Shown here one piece after another: positions 22,434 to 34,205 of a DNA stretch of 64,000 bases. Numbering within the stretch: the stretch's first letter is position 1; every line of letters begins with the position of its first letter. The stretch comes from Miscanthus floridulus. Lineage: Eukaryota; Streptophyta; Magnoliopsida; Poales; Poaceae. The position numbers and the translations under genes are program-made. Location: assembly GCF_019320115.1 (NCBI RefSeq), contig NC_089597.1, positions 116,070,000 through 116,133,999 of the forward strand. Direction: 5' to 3'. The notes under the pieces were generated by a model, which worked only from the letters and a program-made list of their open reading frames with translations, did not search any database and had not been told where the DNA came from.

Positions 22434-25400
22434 ATGGCGGGCAAGGATGGGGACAACTTTCCCGATCCTGAGGTATGCCTCATGATCTTTGGGGGATCTG
22501 ATGTCATCTACTCCAAGCGCCAGCACAAAGTGCGCTACAGAGAGGCATATGTCGCCGAAACGACCGTCCCCTCCTTCCTTAGCTGGTCAGAATCTCCGAT
22601 CACTTTTGATCAGAGGGACCATCCTTCCCACATCACTGGACTAGGTCACTACCCACTCATCGTCGACCCCATTGTTCGCAAGAAGCACCTCACCAAGGTG
22701 CTAATGGACGGGGGCAGCGGTCTCAACATCCTCTACATCGACACCCTCGATGCCATGCACATCCCCTAGTCGGAGCTCCGCCCAGTGAGCTCTCCCTTCC
22801 ACGGTGTGATCCTAGGGACATAGGCATACCCGCTAGGGTAGATCAACCTGCCCATCACGTTTGGCGACCGAGCCAACTTCTGCTCGAAGGTCCTCACCTT
22901 TGAGGTGGTGGACTTCCTAGGGTCCTACCACGCCATCTTGGGACGGCCATGCTACGCCAAGTTCATGGCCATCCCTAACTACTCCTACCTCAAGTTGAAG
23001 ATGCCAGGACCAAACGGCGTCATCACTGTGGGTAGCACCTTTTCACACACCTACACATGCGACCACAAGCATTATGAGCTCACCACTGCCGTTATCAACT
23101 CAGCCGACCTCCCTCGGCTCGAAAAATCATCGACCCCCATAGTTTCGGACTGCAACAAGCCAACCTCCTCAACTGCCTTCCGTCCACATGAGGAAACTAA
23201 GGTGATGGGGATCAACCGCACTGACCCAACCAAAACAGTGTGGATCGGAACCCAACTCCTGGCCAAATAGGAATACGAGCTCGATGACTTTCTATGCGCC
23301 AATCGTGATGTCTTCGCATGGGAAACTTCTAACATGCCAGGCATACCACGGGAGGTCACTGAGCACGTATTATGCCTCATCCCAGGCTCAAAGCCCGCCA
23401 AGCAACGCCTACGTCGCTTTGACGATGAGAGGTGTAGGGCCATAGGCGAGGAGGTCGCCAAACTCCTAGTGGCTAGGTTCATCAAGGAGGTATACCACTT
23501 CAACTGGCTTGCCAATCTGGTTCTTGTTAAAATGAAGACCGAGAAATGGAGAATGTGCGTTGATTATACTGGCCTCAACAAAGCATGTCTGAAGGACCAT
23601 TTTCCTTTGCCATGCATAGACCAGATAGTCAACTCCGCCTCAGGATGTGAAATCCTCCCCTTTCTAGATGCCTACTCAGGCTACCACCAGATCACAATGA
23701 AGGAGTCCAACTAGCTCACAACTTCATTCATCACCCCGTATGGTTTGTACTGCTACGTAACCATGCCTTTTGGTCTGAAGAACACTGGAGCCACCTATCA
23801 ACGGTGCATGCAGCAATGCTTCACTAATCAAATCAACCCACTCGACCAGCCTGACCAAGTCGAGTGGCCAAAACCAACAATCGCTGTCTATGTTGATGAC
23901 ATAGTAATCAAAACGGCTCAAGCTTGTGACCTGATCGCAAACTTGGCCACGATGTTCGCGAACCTCCAAAGGTTCAACATCAAGTTGAATCCTAAAAAAT
24001 GTATTTTTGGGGTCCCAAAGGGGAAGCTACTTGGATACATCGTGTCTGAACGCGGCATCGAGGACAACCCCGAAAAAATCATGGCCATCTCCAACATGGG
24101 CCCTATACGCAACGTCAAGGGCGTACAAAGGCTCACCGGCTGCTTGGTCACCCTGAGCCGGTTCATCTCCTGGCTAGGCGAGCGGGGATGCCTCTCTACA
24201 AGCTTCTTAAAAAGACGAACACGTTCGTCTGGACTGAGGAAACACAGCAGGCTTTGGAGAGCCTCAAAGCGTCACTAACGTTGGCCCTAATCCTCGTCGC
24301 TCCCGAACGGGGAGAACCCCTCCTCCTCTATGTCGCGGCAAGCAACCATGTGGTGAGCGACGCCCTAGTTGTTGAAAGGGAGGAGGTAGGACACCACCTT
24401 AAGGTCTAATGACCTGTATACTTCATTAGGGAGGTACTCACCGACGCCAAGGTTTGGTACCCCTAGGTGCAGAAACTTCTATACGCTGTGCTGATGGTGA
24501 CCCAGAAGCTCCTACACTACTTCATCAACCATGAAGTCTCGGTCGTCACTTCATACTTGCTGGGAGACATCATCCGCAACCGTGATGCCACGGGACGAAT
24601 CTCCAAGTGGGCACTCGAGCTAATGGGCCACGACATCAGGTATATCCCCCGCACCGCTATCAAGTCTCAGGGTCTCGTAGACTTTGTGGCCGAATGGATG
24701 GAGGTCCAGCTCCTAACCCCAGATGTCACCCATGAGTACTAGATGATGTACTTCGACAGGTCCGTAACGACGCCCGGCTCAGGGGCTGGAGTGGTTCTGA
24801 TCTCCCTAGATGGGAGCAGGCTCCGCTACGTAATCCACCTCCACTTTTTGACCTCAAACAACACCATAGAATACGAGGCCCTCATCAATGAACTGCGCAT
24901 CACCATCGAGCTTGGTGCTACGTGGTTGTACGTCCATGGCGACTCGGAGTTGGTCGTCGACCAAGTCATGAAGGAGTCCTCTTGCAAAAGCTCCCTCATG
25001 GTAGCATACTATCAGGAGGTGCACAAGCTCGAGGACAAATTCCAGGGGATTGAATTGCATCATGTCCCCCAAAAGGACAACGATGCCGCTGGTTTTCTCA
25101 TGAAATTGGCCGCCTGATGGTTTTCGTCTCTAGATGGGGTCTTCATCAACAACCTTCATGAGCCATCTGCCCACATCCTAGAAGGTTCGATCCAGATGCA
25201 CCCTGACGCCAACCTAGCGCTCAGGGGCTTTGACCTCGGTGCCTCTGTGATGACGTCGCCCACCGACGTCGCCATGGTAGCACTCGATCAAGCCGACTAG
25301 CGAGCGCCGCTACTCGCCTACCTCCTCGAGGAGGTTCTCCCACTCAAAAGGACTAAATCACGATGGATCGCTCAATGTGCCAAGACATTCATCGCATTTA

Positions 25401-26279
25401 GTAATGAACTTTACATGCAAAGTCCATCAGGAATACTCATGAAGTACATCCCTACCGACCAAGGGAAACAACTCCTCCTCGAGGTCCATGCCAGAATCTA
25501 CGGACATCACGTGGCCCCAAGGTCGCTGGTTGGAAAAGCCTTTCAGCAAGGTTTTTACTAGCCCACCACGCTACGAGATGCAGAGGTTGTCCGTAGGTGT
25601 GAGGGATGCTAGTTCTACACTCGGCAAACTCATTTGCCGGCATAGGAGCTTCAAACCATCCCCATCACCTGGTCGTTCATGGTCTAGGGCCTAGACATAG
25701 TAGGACCCCTCAAAAAGGGCTTGGGCGGCTTCACTCACCTACTCGTAGCAGTGGACAAAATCACCAAGTGGATAGAGGCAAAGCCCATCACCAACATTCG
25801 TTCGGAAGAGGCGGTCAAGTTCTTCCTTGACATCATCTACCGTTTTGGTGTTCCTAACTGTATCATCACTGACCACTGGAGCTAACTTCACTGAGAAGAA
25901 GTTCTTGGACTTCTGTGATGGATATGGCATTAGGATAGACTAGGCCTCGGTTGGACATCCACGTACTAATGGTCAGGTCGAGCGGGCCAATGGCATGGTC
26001 CTCCAAGGACTCATGCCACGCATCTTCAACTGACTCAACAAGTACGCCGAGCGATGGGTTGCAGAGGTCCCAGCAATCCTCTGGAGTCTGAGAACTGACC
26101 CCAAACTGATCCATAGGGTTCACACCTTTCTTCCTGGCCTACAGAGCTAAAGCAGTCCTACCTACCGACCTTGACCACTGGCCCCCCAAGAGTGAAGGCC
26201 TTTGACCACGGACCTGAGCCACAGGAGGCTCAGTAGGACTGCAGTCGACCTAGCTCGAGGAGGCCCTGGAGACAGCCAT
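22434..26279 (+). pseudogene. G1 Pol: protease, RT, two RNase H domains, integrase; cut by G2
   Basis: Protease is marked by VLMDGGSGLNILY (about 22700). RT covers about 23330-24180, with WRMCVDYTGLNK and the catalytic YVDDIV at 23889. RNase H remnants run 24188-24740. A second RNase H of the archaeal type spans 24743-25117 (MMYFDRSV, IEYEALINELR, HGDSELVVDQV); its last Asp position, normally in a (A)D-x-LA context, reads Gly. Integrase spans about 25600-26200: GLDIVGPLKKG, a TD at the second Asp, and NGQVERANG with the Glu. Stops and frameshifts are frequent. The reading ends abruptly at 26279, where the G2 LTR begins. Confidence 0.88.
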
Positions 26280-26510
26280 TGTCGATAGAAGATGCTCGGT
26301 AGTCCACCGAGGGGTATCCCCGTGATGGTAGATTGATCGGTGGGGATGCACGTGATCAAGGAACCGGATGGTGACACTAGGGCGCAGAGACAATGATTTA
26401 GACAGGTTCGGGCCGTCTGATCGACGTAATACCCTTCGTCTTGTGTCTTTGGTGTATTGTATTGATCTAGATGACCAAGTAGCTTGTTCTAGCCTATCCG
26501 CTAGGGGACC

Positions 26511-26543
26511 CCTGCCTCTCCTTATATAGTCTGGAGAGACAGG
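26511..26543 (+). promoter_or_regulatory. TATA-like site in the loop of an inverted repeat (G2 LTR)
   Basis: CCTGCCTCTCC (26511-26521) and GGAGAGACAGG (26533-26543) are inverted with one mismatch. TTATATAG lies in the 11-bp loop. The same arrangement is kept at about 44171-44203 in the 3' LTR fragment. Confidence 0.6.
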
Positions 26544-27029
26544 GTTACAAGTAAAGTATCATATTTGGTACTATACAATGTCTTGCGGTGCACGCCGAGC
26601 AGCGCCGTGCACGCCTTGATCTTGTGGGCCAGGCCACCTCCGATGGTGCGGCCCATGTCTTGGGGGCCATACCCCCATAGCTAGTCCCCAAGCCTGATAG
26701 TAGGTGACACAGTCACGCGGTGCCAGGGTCATAAAGTAGAAGACCAGCCGAGTAGGCAGCCAGTCCCCGGGCATAGCCTCAAGATGAGAACAAGCACATT
26801 CACCGCAAGGTGAAGTGTTCCCACTTAGTCCTCGAGCCTGCTGGAAGATGAAGAATGAATCTTGTAGCAGGGTCAAAGAAGTCTAAAAGCTTGTCGACGT
26901 CATTAGACATGCGCGTATCAAGACCCCAGATGTGCTGCCTAAGATCAGCACCCTGATCCGAATAGCATGGAGCAGCTTGATAGCACACCGACAAGACGTA
27001 GCAAGATTTGAGCAGCAAGGGAGTCCCTG

Positions 27030-27440
27030 GTGTCGCTGGCGATGACCAAGCACCGAGGAGCGAGGAGTCCCTGGCATCACTGGTGAACAGTCTAGGCACC
27101 GAGGAGCGAGGATTCCTCAGTGTCACTGGCGATGTCCGAGGAGCGAGGAGTCCCCAGTGTCGCTAGCGATGTTCGAGCACCGAGGAGCAAGGAGTCCTCA
27201 GTGTCGCTGGCGATGTCCGAGCACCGAGGAGCAAGGAGTCCCCGACGTCGCTAGAGATGACCGAGCACCGAGGAGTCCCCGGCGTAGGCGGCAATGACCG
27301 AACACTGAGGAGCGAGGAGTCCCCGGCGTAGGCGGCGATCTCCGAGCACCGAGGAGCGAGGAGTACCCGACATCGCTGGCAATGACCGAGCACCAAGGAA
27401 TGAGGAGTCCCCAGCGTCGCTGGCAATGACCGAGCACCTG
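27030..27440. repeat. 44-bp minisatellite in the G2 LTR
   Basis: A unit with GATG(A/T)CCGAGCACCGAGGAGCGAGGAGTCCCC repeats with a period of 44 bp: unit starts at 27168, 27212, 27256, then a 37-bp step, then 27293, 27337, 27381 and 27425. About nine copies are present, one shortened by 7 bp. Confidence 0.9.
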
Positions 27441-27468
27441 TCTAATCACTGATGATATTCTATCGACA

Positions 27469-27726
27469 GTTGGCGCACCAGGTAGGGGTGTGCGCTTGAT
27501 CCATGGTGAGCTAGATGGACCTCAAATCAACAGTGCATTCTTGTCATCAATCTCGTGGAGATCCATGCCGGTCCACGACGATGATTCATCGCTAGCTACA
27601 TCAGCCCTTGCGATAGCAGATCAGATCTCGGAACCACCTCCAAGGTCGCCTTCATCAACAACTCACCGCCCGCTAGGTGCTCGCCATCAACGCCGACCAG
27701 ATAACGTCATACATCGCCGACTAGAT
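27469..27726 (+). other. G2 leader and start of a Gag-like frame
   Basis: After the primer site a frame of about 84 codons opens near 27490 with no known domain (Pro/Arg/Ser-rich). Tat-type Gags often begin with such low-complexity sequence, so this may be the Gag N-terminus. M1 begins at 27727. Confidence 0.4.
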
Positions 27727-28015
27727 TGTGGTAGAACCTCCTAAATTATAGGGCCCACATGCACCTGTCACTGTCCAACGACCTTTGACATCTATGCATC
27801 TGTTCCTGATAACTTAAGAAGACTATCGGGTGTCCTCAGGGAACCCCGAATCATCCATGATTTTTGAGTAGGATCACATTACAGAGTCATTGTAGTATTA
27901 CAATAGTTTATTCAAATAGCTACACCAGAGTAAAAACAGCGGAAGTCTTACAATAACATAGTTTACAAAACAGTAGTTTCAAACCTCACAACTAAGTTCG
28001 ATGATTATTACAAAA
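27727..28015 (-). repeat. M1 3' LTR copy (truncated at its start)
   Basis: Matches 29910-30205 at about 95% by eye. The match stops near ATAGTGGA, after which Gag coding sequence begins, so the LTR start and everything from the end of Gag to it were deleted. Confidence 0.75.
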
Positions 28016-28017
28016 TA

Positions 28018-29507
28018 GTGGAATTTCTCTAGCTTGAATGTAGAACACCCATCCTATCTTCCTTTCATCTTTGCCTTTCTGAGCATTCTGATTGTTATTC
28101 TTGTTCTGTGACTGACCATGTTGTTGATTGACAGGGGCCTTCTGATAATTTGGATTAGACTGCCTTGGATATGGACATTCTCTTGAGAAATGACTAGGCT
28201 TGCCACAATTGAAATAGGGATACTTATGACCCTGGGGTGTTGGAGCAAAAACCCCAGAAGCATTTGTCGGTTGTGGATTCTGATAAGTTGTAGCAGGGCG
28301 GACATTTGATTGCTGACTGGCTTGAAACTACGGCGGACGATAAGGAGGATGATTATGATTTACAGGATGATAGATCACCCTCTGCCTCTTTTGATTTCCC
28401 CCAAAAGATCCAGACGGCATACTCTTTTTCTTCTTGAGCTCCTTATGCTGCCGATACTTTCCCTCTGAAGCAATTGCAATATTCACTGCCTCATGATAAG
28501 TGACATTGGTACAAGTTGTCATCATAGTCTGCAATTTGGTATTCAGACCTCTCATAAACCACCTCTTCTTCTTGGCATCAGTATTGACATGTTCAGATGC
28601 ATACTGTGACAGGTGATTGAATCTTCCCACATACTGCATCACTGTTTGATCCCCTTGCTTCAAAGCAAGGAACTCATCCAGCTTCATAGCCATAACTCCC
28701 TCTAGGATATAATGGGCTCTAAAATCAGTACGAAACTCTATCCAAGTTAACGGAACACCTGCGGGTTGTATGGCCATAAGATTTGCATACCAAGCACCGC
28801 CTGCACCTCTAAGTTGCTAGGCACCAAAGACTGGTTTCTAAAACTTCGTGCATGGAATGAGATCAAATTTCTGCTCCATGGTTCGAAGCCAATCGTCAGC
28901 CTCCAATGGTTCATCTGCCTTGGTGAACACCGGTGGCCCTGTGTCTATAAAATCAACATATGTAGCCTCCTACCTGTTATGATGGCGACCACGGTTTCCT
29001 TGCATCTGATTCTGATTACTTTGAGCTATCTCATGAAGCAAACGAGAATTTTCAACCATCACATTGACAAGTGCGGCTATAGCATCAGCTAGGTTTATGA
29101 TTAGGGTCCAGGAGATTGCTTGGCCAATGAACTTCCTCATGTAGATAAGTATTATGTTCTTCTAAATCTTCCACATAGAATTCTAGCTCATGAGTTCTAG
29201 CTCTAGCTACATTTTCCCTATGCCAAGCTTCATTCCTTCCTTCTACCATACGAACTAACATACGTTCATAGTTTCTGTGAGAGGTGGTGAGATGCCTCAA
29301 TTGATCCTATAGTTCTCCTACCTGGATAGCATCCAATGCCCTATCTCTAGTAGCTTGTGCTAACTCCGTAGAAATCCTCTGTATCTCTGCCTGGGGATCA
29401 GGCCTAGAACTGCTACTGCTAGCATCATCATTCCTAGGGGCAAGTTGGTGACGAGGAACTCCTTTGGGTCTAGTGGACTTACGGGGTGTCATCTTGGTAC
29501 GAGCCAT
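28018..29507 (-). pseudogene. M1 Gag, chromovirus-like
   Basis: On the minus strand the frame starts with MARTKMTPRKSTRPKG (ATG 29507) and a Ser-rich linker. The Gag core follows: FTKADEPLEADDWLRTMEQK, WIEFRTDFRAHYI, MKLDEFLALKQGDQTVMQYV and FNHLSQYA (28328-28777 open). A knuckle near 28200 reads F-x2-C-x4-H-x4-C, so its first Cys is lost. Several single stops occur. The sequence resembles Gags of del/Tekay-type chromoviruses. No protease or RT follows. Confidence 0.8.
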
Positions 29508-29909
29508 ACTGTAGGGAGCAAGATTAATCCAAATAAGACAATCTGACAACGGTCTCAAAAGCAGCAAGGGTGGATTACACAACTCAACCTAGACTCACTA
29601 CTCAACCAGACTCAGAGGTGAAGGAAGTAACAAGTGAATTAATTATGATGCATGAATCGTTCTTACGAACAAAATCATCAAAGCTTATAATGCACATAAA
29701 CAACATTTGTTTTTATATAGGGCATAGTAAGTTTACTACTCCACCACACAAAACCTTTTTAATCAAATAAGGAATGGTGAGAAAGAAATAAGATAAGTCA
29801 GAAGCAATTTGGACCAAATTAACAAGTTAAATTTAGTCATCCCAAATCATTTTGAAGTTTTTGTAAAACAATGCTACAAAAACCATGTAACGATCGCTCT
29901 GATACCATT
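29508..29909 (-). other. M1 leader between LTR and Gag
   Basis: About 400 bases, AT-rich, without a gene. On the minus strand the primer site TGGTATCAGAGCG lies at the 5' LTR side (complement of 29895-29907). Confidence 0.65.
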
Positions 29910-30229
29910 CTGTGGCAGAATCTCCTAAATTATAGGGCCCACATGCACCTATCACTATCCAACGACCTTTGACATCTATGCATCTATTCCTGATAACTTA
30001 ATAAGACTGTCTGGTGTCCTCGGGGAACCCCGAAGCATCCACGATTTCTGAGTAGGATCACATTACAGAGTCATTGCAGTATTACAATAGTTTATTCAAA
30101 TAGCTACACCAGAGTAAAAACAACAGAAGTCTTACAATAACATAGTTTACAAAACAGTAGTTTCAAACCTCACAACTAAGTTCGATGATTATTACAAAAC
30201 AAAATAGTGGAGTGGCATTATAATATAAT
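29910..30229 (-). repeat. M1 5' LTR copy, interrupted at its left-hand end by G3
   Basis: Starts TGTGGCAGAATCTCC on the plus strand and matches 27727-28015. It runs on through ATAGTGGAGTGGCATTATAATATAAT to the G3 target duplication ATAAT (30225-30229). Continuation is at 43728. Confidence 0.75.
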
Positions 30230-31595
30230 TGTTAACACTGGATTTTGGTCGACTCTGGAGGATGATAGGTGGACCCGCATGTGGGAAGAAGGATATTCGG
30301 CAAACAAAACGAGCGGTCGGCTAAATGCTTGTGCAGTCGGTTACTTCAGAAGGTGGTGACTCCATTCGGGAAAGCAGAAGATGGCAGGCAAAGCTGATCG
30401 AAAAGATGAAAGTTGTAATAATAAAGGACTCTGAGAGTTTAGGGCAAGGAATCGTAGTTTCCAAGTTTATTTAAGAGTTCCTTTGTAAATCGTAGTCTTT
30501 TAGGACTCGGGTTTTGTCTAGGGTATAAATATTGACCCTCGACCATTGTAATAGGTGTTCACAACCAAATCAATACAACCGGCCCCGTGCCAACTTTCGA
30601 GTCCTTTTGTCGTGTCGTCGAGTTCTTCGAGAGGAGTCATCGATCCATCAACCTCCGTAAGTTTCGACAACCTTGTTATCATGTTTAGTATCATGCGGTG
30701 GATTTAGACGTGATGCAAGTAGTCTTGTTTGTTTTCAATGATCGTGCGGCGGATCTTTGCTTGACAATCAAGAAGTCTTTGCTTATGCTTTGTTTATGAG
30801 TAGATACCGTGCGGCAGGCGTTTGCTCAATATGCTTAGTGAAAGCAAGACAGTTATCGGCTCTATTAGATATGGCAAAATCTAAATAGATTCATTAAGTT
30901 ATCCTGTGTTGCATGTTTTAAATATTTTATATATTTGTAACACACTTCTGCCCAATCTAGATTGATATTGTTTGTCCCTCTCTTATGGTTTTATTCGTGC
31001 TTCAATGATCATTGCTTTTCATATTACCTTTGCAAATAGATAACATGCTCATAATGGCTGAATTATTTTAATCTAGATTGTCACATGTCGTGGGTTTATG
31101 CATGTTAATTACGTTTAAGCTTTAACGAAACTAGGTGTCGTGCGGCAGATGCAGGTTTTAGATTAGTTTAGTCGTGTTTATTTGCATGTTCCTTCTTCAT
31201 GGACCCCAACTCGGCTGGATTACTGAGCTTGGTTATGCATTAACTCATAATTAATTTCACTTGTTCAAACATGTCTTCCCATGCACATGCATTCGGCAAT
31301 CGGATCTTTACGTGTGTTCATCTTACGATTAGCTGAATGGTTTATAAACTTGTTGGCAGACAACTTCCTATAGCTGTATGTCATTGTAAGTGGCTTCAGG
31401 GCCGTATATATGGAACTGTCTGGTCTCACCCGACATGTTCCGATTTGGCATTTAACTGTTTTATCCCTTGTTAGTTTTTTTCAGATCAAACTGACTGGCA
31501 TGTTTCCGGATCACGAAGCATCCGGGGACCCGATTGAAGCCACGCTTTCCGGCTTGCTGTGTGTGAGACACAGTGTGTCACATTTTGTGTCAACA
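30230..31595 (+). repeat. 5' LTR of G3
   Basis: Contains a TATA-like TATAAATA at 30524-30531. GTGCGGC(G/A)G words recur four times in the transcribed half. Length equals the 3' copy. Confidence 0.95.
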
Positions 31596-31601
31596 CACTT
31601 T

Positions 31602-31620
31602 TTGGCACGCTCGGTGGGAC
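31602..31620 (+). promoter_or_regulatory. Primer binding site of G3
   Basis: TGGCACGCTCGGTGGGACC lies 6 bp after the LTR end, behind CACTTT. TGGCA-type primer sites occur in Tat and Athila elements. I do not assign the tRNA. Confidence 0.6.
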
Positions 31621-31636
31621 CATCTGTTAGTTCAAG

Positions 31637-33679
31637 ATGGCGTCTGAGATCAACAATGATCATGTTCTGGATGTGAGCATGGCAGAATTGCCAGATAATT
31701 ATAGGGATTTAGTGCTACAAGCATGTGAGCAATACCAACGGAAGTGTTTGATGTCTTTTTCCAAAAACAAGAGCGACAAAGTGTTTCAAAAGCAGTCAAT
31801 GCCAAGGGTTCTTCTTCCACATCAAACTGATTACACTAAAGAGGAGGATGCTTAGAAGATGGTAGCCCTGGTTTATAAAGCTATGGGAGAAACCATGACA
31901 AACCATCACATAGCTTTTCTGAATACCTTTCGGGCAATCATGATCAGTACTTTTGGTTCAATGGTTGATAAATACTTTGAAGAAAATGTTGGCCCACTCA
32001 GTGGACCGACACTTTTCAATGTTCTAAAGCATCAAGAGAAGCCTGTTGGAAAAGAAGTAGCGTCGACTTCAAATATAGGTGGATTGACTCACACTGAAAA
32101 GCAATCACATCCCACCTATGGCCAGGTGACATTTGGTACCACAGGAGAAGTGCCACCTTCAGCTTATAGAGTTTCTCCAGCATCAAACAGATTGCAGAAG
32201 AATATGTATGGAGATGGGTATCAAGAATTTACTGATTACAATGCTATCAATGCTGTGCCAAATCCAGGGTATAGGAGTGTTTTAGGATTGCCTTCTGGAG
32301 TGCAAGTACAAGGAAATCAGGATTCAGGCATTGATGTTTTGATGCACAGGATGGCTGATATGATGCAAAATCAGTTTGGCTTGAAGCCAAAAAATCAATC
32401 CTATTCATACAAGTCTCCTTATCCAGAGTGGTACAATAGAGTGGCGTTACCTCCAAGGGTGAAGCCTCCAACAGATTTGACCAAGTTTTCTGGTCAAGAT
32501 GATACTAGTACCATAGAGCACGTCAGTCGGTACTTAATGCAGCTTGGAGAAGCTGCTTCAGATGAAGCTTGGAGGATTCGATATTTTCCTTTGTCTCTTA
32601 CAGGACCAGCTTTCACGTGGTTCACGTCTTTACCAGCTCATTCCATTGGTACGTGGGCAGAGCTAGAGCAGAAGTTTCATTCATATTTCTACATGGGTAC
32701 TAATGAGAAGAAGTTGGTCGATCTCATGAGTCTGAGGATGAGAACAAATGAGACACCATTGGAATATCTTCGCAGATTTAGGGAGACCAAGAATATGTGT
32801 TATTCTCTGAATTTACCAGATGATCAACTACCTGGAATAGCTATAGCAGGAATGTTGCCGAATATCAGGGAGAAGTTGTTCGGCATGGAGTTTGATGATC
32901 TTGGCCAACTTGCACAGCGTTTAGCAGCTATGAGTAATCAGGCCCAAGGATTCAGGAGAGATAATCGCTTTCAGAAGAACAATGCCACTAATGAGGTGTA
33001 TCAAGGTTTTCTGGAGGAAGCGACTGAGTATATTGATGAAGATGAGATAGCTGCAGCTGAGTTGAATTGGGCAAAGGAGCCTACTCAAATTAGTCAATGC
33101 TGGTTGAAACAACAAAAGGGAACCTATGATTTTGATGTTACTAAGGCAGACAGGCTTTTTGCATTATTGATGAAGGAAGGACGCATCAAGCTGCCAGAAG
33201 GACATCCCATGCTACGTCCTGAAGGAGTGAAAGACAAAAAGTATTGTGGCTTCCATAACACTAATTCTCACTCTATCAATGATTGCCGAGTGTTCAGAAT
33301 ACGAATCCAGAAAGCTATCCAAGAGGGACATTTGAAGTTTGATGGCAAGATGAGAATTGATGATCAGCCTTTTCCACAAAATATGATTTCTTTCTCTGTG
33401 AATATGGTCTCTGCCAATGATCTCAAAGGTAAAGGCAAGATGAAGGTGTTGACTTCTGATAGAGCAAAGAAAAGTGGTGCTGTTGACCCAGATCGGCAAG
33501 TCACCAGTAGAGAGTTGCAGCAACGAGTTCGGTTTCAGAATAGCCGAACCGAGAAAGGTCAAACTTCCAAACCCAGAGTTACATCACGTATTTTGCTAAA
33601 TAAGTGGCAGAGAGAGCAAGAGAAGGAATACTATAAGAAGCAATGGTTTTTGACAAACCAATCAAGAATCGTCACTTGA
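31637..33679 (+). pseudogene. G3 Gag, one internal stop
   Basis: ATG at 31637 (MASEINNDHVLDVSM), 42 bases after the LTR. A single TAG at 31853-31855 divides the frame; the remaining 606 codons (31859-33679) are open. The Gag core lies at about residues 205-370 of that part: LTKFSGQDDTSTIEHVSRYL, AWRIRYFPLSLTGPAFTWF, TWAELEQKFHSYFY and TPLEYLRRFRETK. A zinc motif CGFHNTNSHSINDC (C-x2-H-x4-H-x4-C) is of the form usual in Tat/Athila Gags. The C-terminus is basic and Gln-rich. It overlaps the protease frame by 37 bases. Confidence 0.88.
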
Positions 33680-34092
33680 GACCACTCTATTTAAAGGGAT
33701 ATGTCAATGGCAAGCCTTTAACTAAGATGTTTGTCGATGGAGGGGCTGCTATCAATATCATGCCTTATACTACCTTCAGAAAGCTTGGGATGACTAATGA
33801 AGAATTGTTGAAAACTGACATGGTGCTTAGGGACTTTGCTGGCAACCCTTCCGATACACGAGGTGCTATCCATGTCGAGCTGACTATTGGGTCAAAAACT
33901 CTGATTACTACCTTTTTTGTCATTGATGGCAAGGGGGCATATAGTCTACTCTTGGGTAGAGATTGGATCCATGCTAATTGCTGCATTCCTTCAACCATGC
34001 ATCAAATTCTCATTCAATGGATTGGAGATGACATTGAAGTTGTACATGCTGATGATTCGGTAAGTGTTGCTGCCACAGAATCTACCTACTAG
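33643..34092 (+). pseudogene. G3 protease region
   Basis: This frame overlaps the end of Gag in the -1 frame (33643-33679). It holds the retropepsin active site KMFVDGGAAINIMPYTTF near 33730 and a second half FFVIDGKGAYSLLLGRDWIH near 33920. A TAG follows STY at 34090. Coding-type sequence runs on to about 34200, after which the RT is in yet another frame, so a small indel separates them. Confidence 0.85.
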
Positions 34093-34205
34093 GAATATGA
34101 AGGCGTCGATTGTTTCTCTAGAAAAGTGTGGAAAGAAGGTCCTGTAAATGTTTTCAGCGAGGGCCAACAGCCGATCCAAGCAGTCGGCTCTCATAGCAAT
34201 TTTTA

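Larger units (their letters stand above)
26280..27468 (+). repeat. 5' LTR of G2
   Basis: 1,189 bp, with 11-bp perfect inverted ends. It carries a TATA-like site inside a short hairpin (26511-26543) and, in its last third, a 44-bp minisatellite. Confidence 0.85.

Noticed and set aside
26280..27468. G2 5' LTR read as a continuation of the G1 integrase region
   Set aside because: The perfect inverted ends TGTCGATAGAA/TTCTATCGACA, the adjacent primer site and the partial second copy at 43940 show it to be an LTR.
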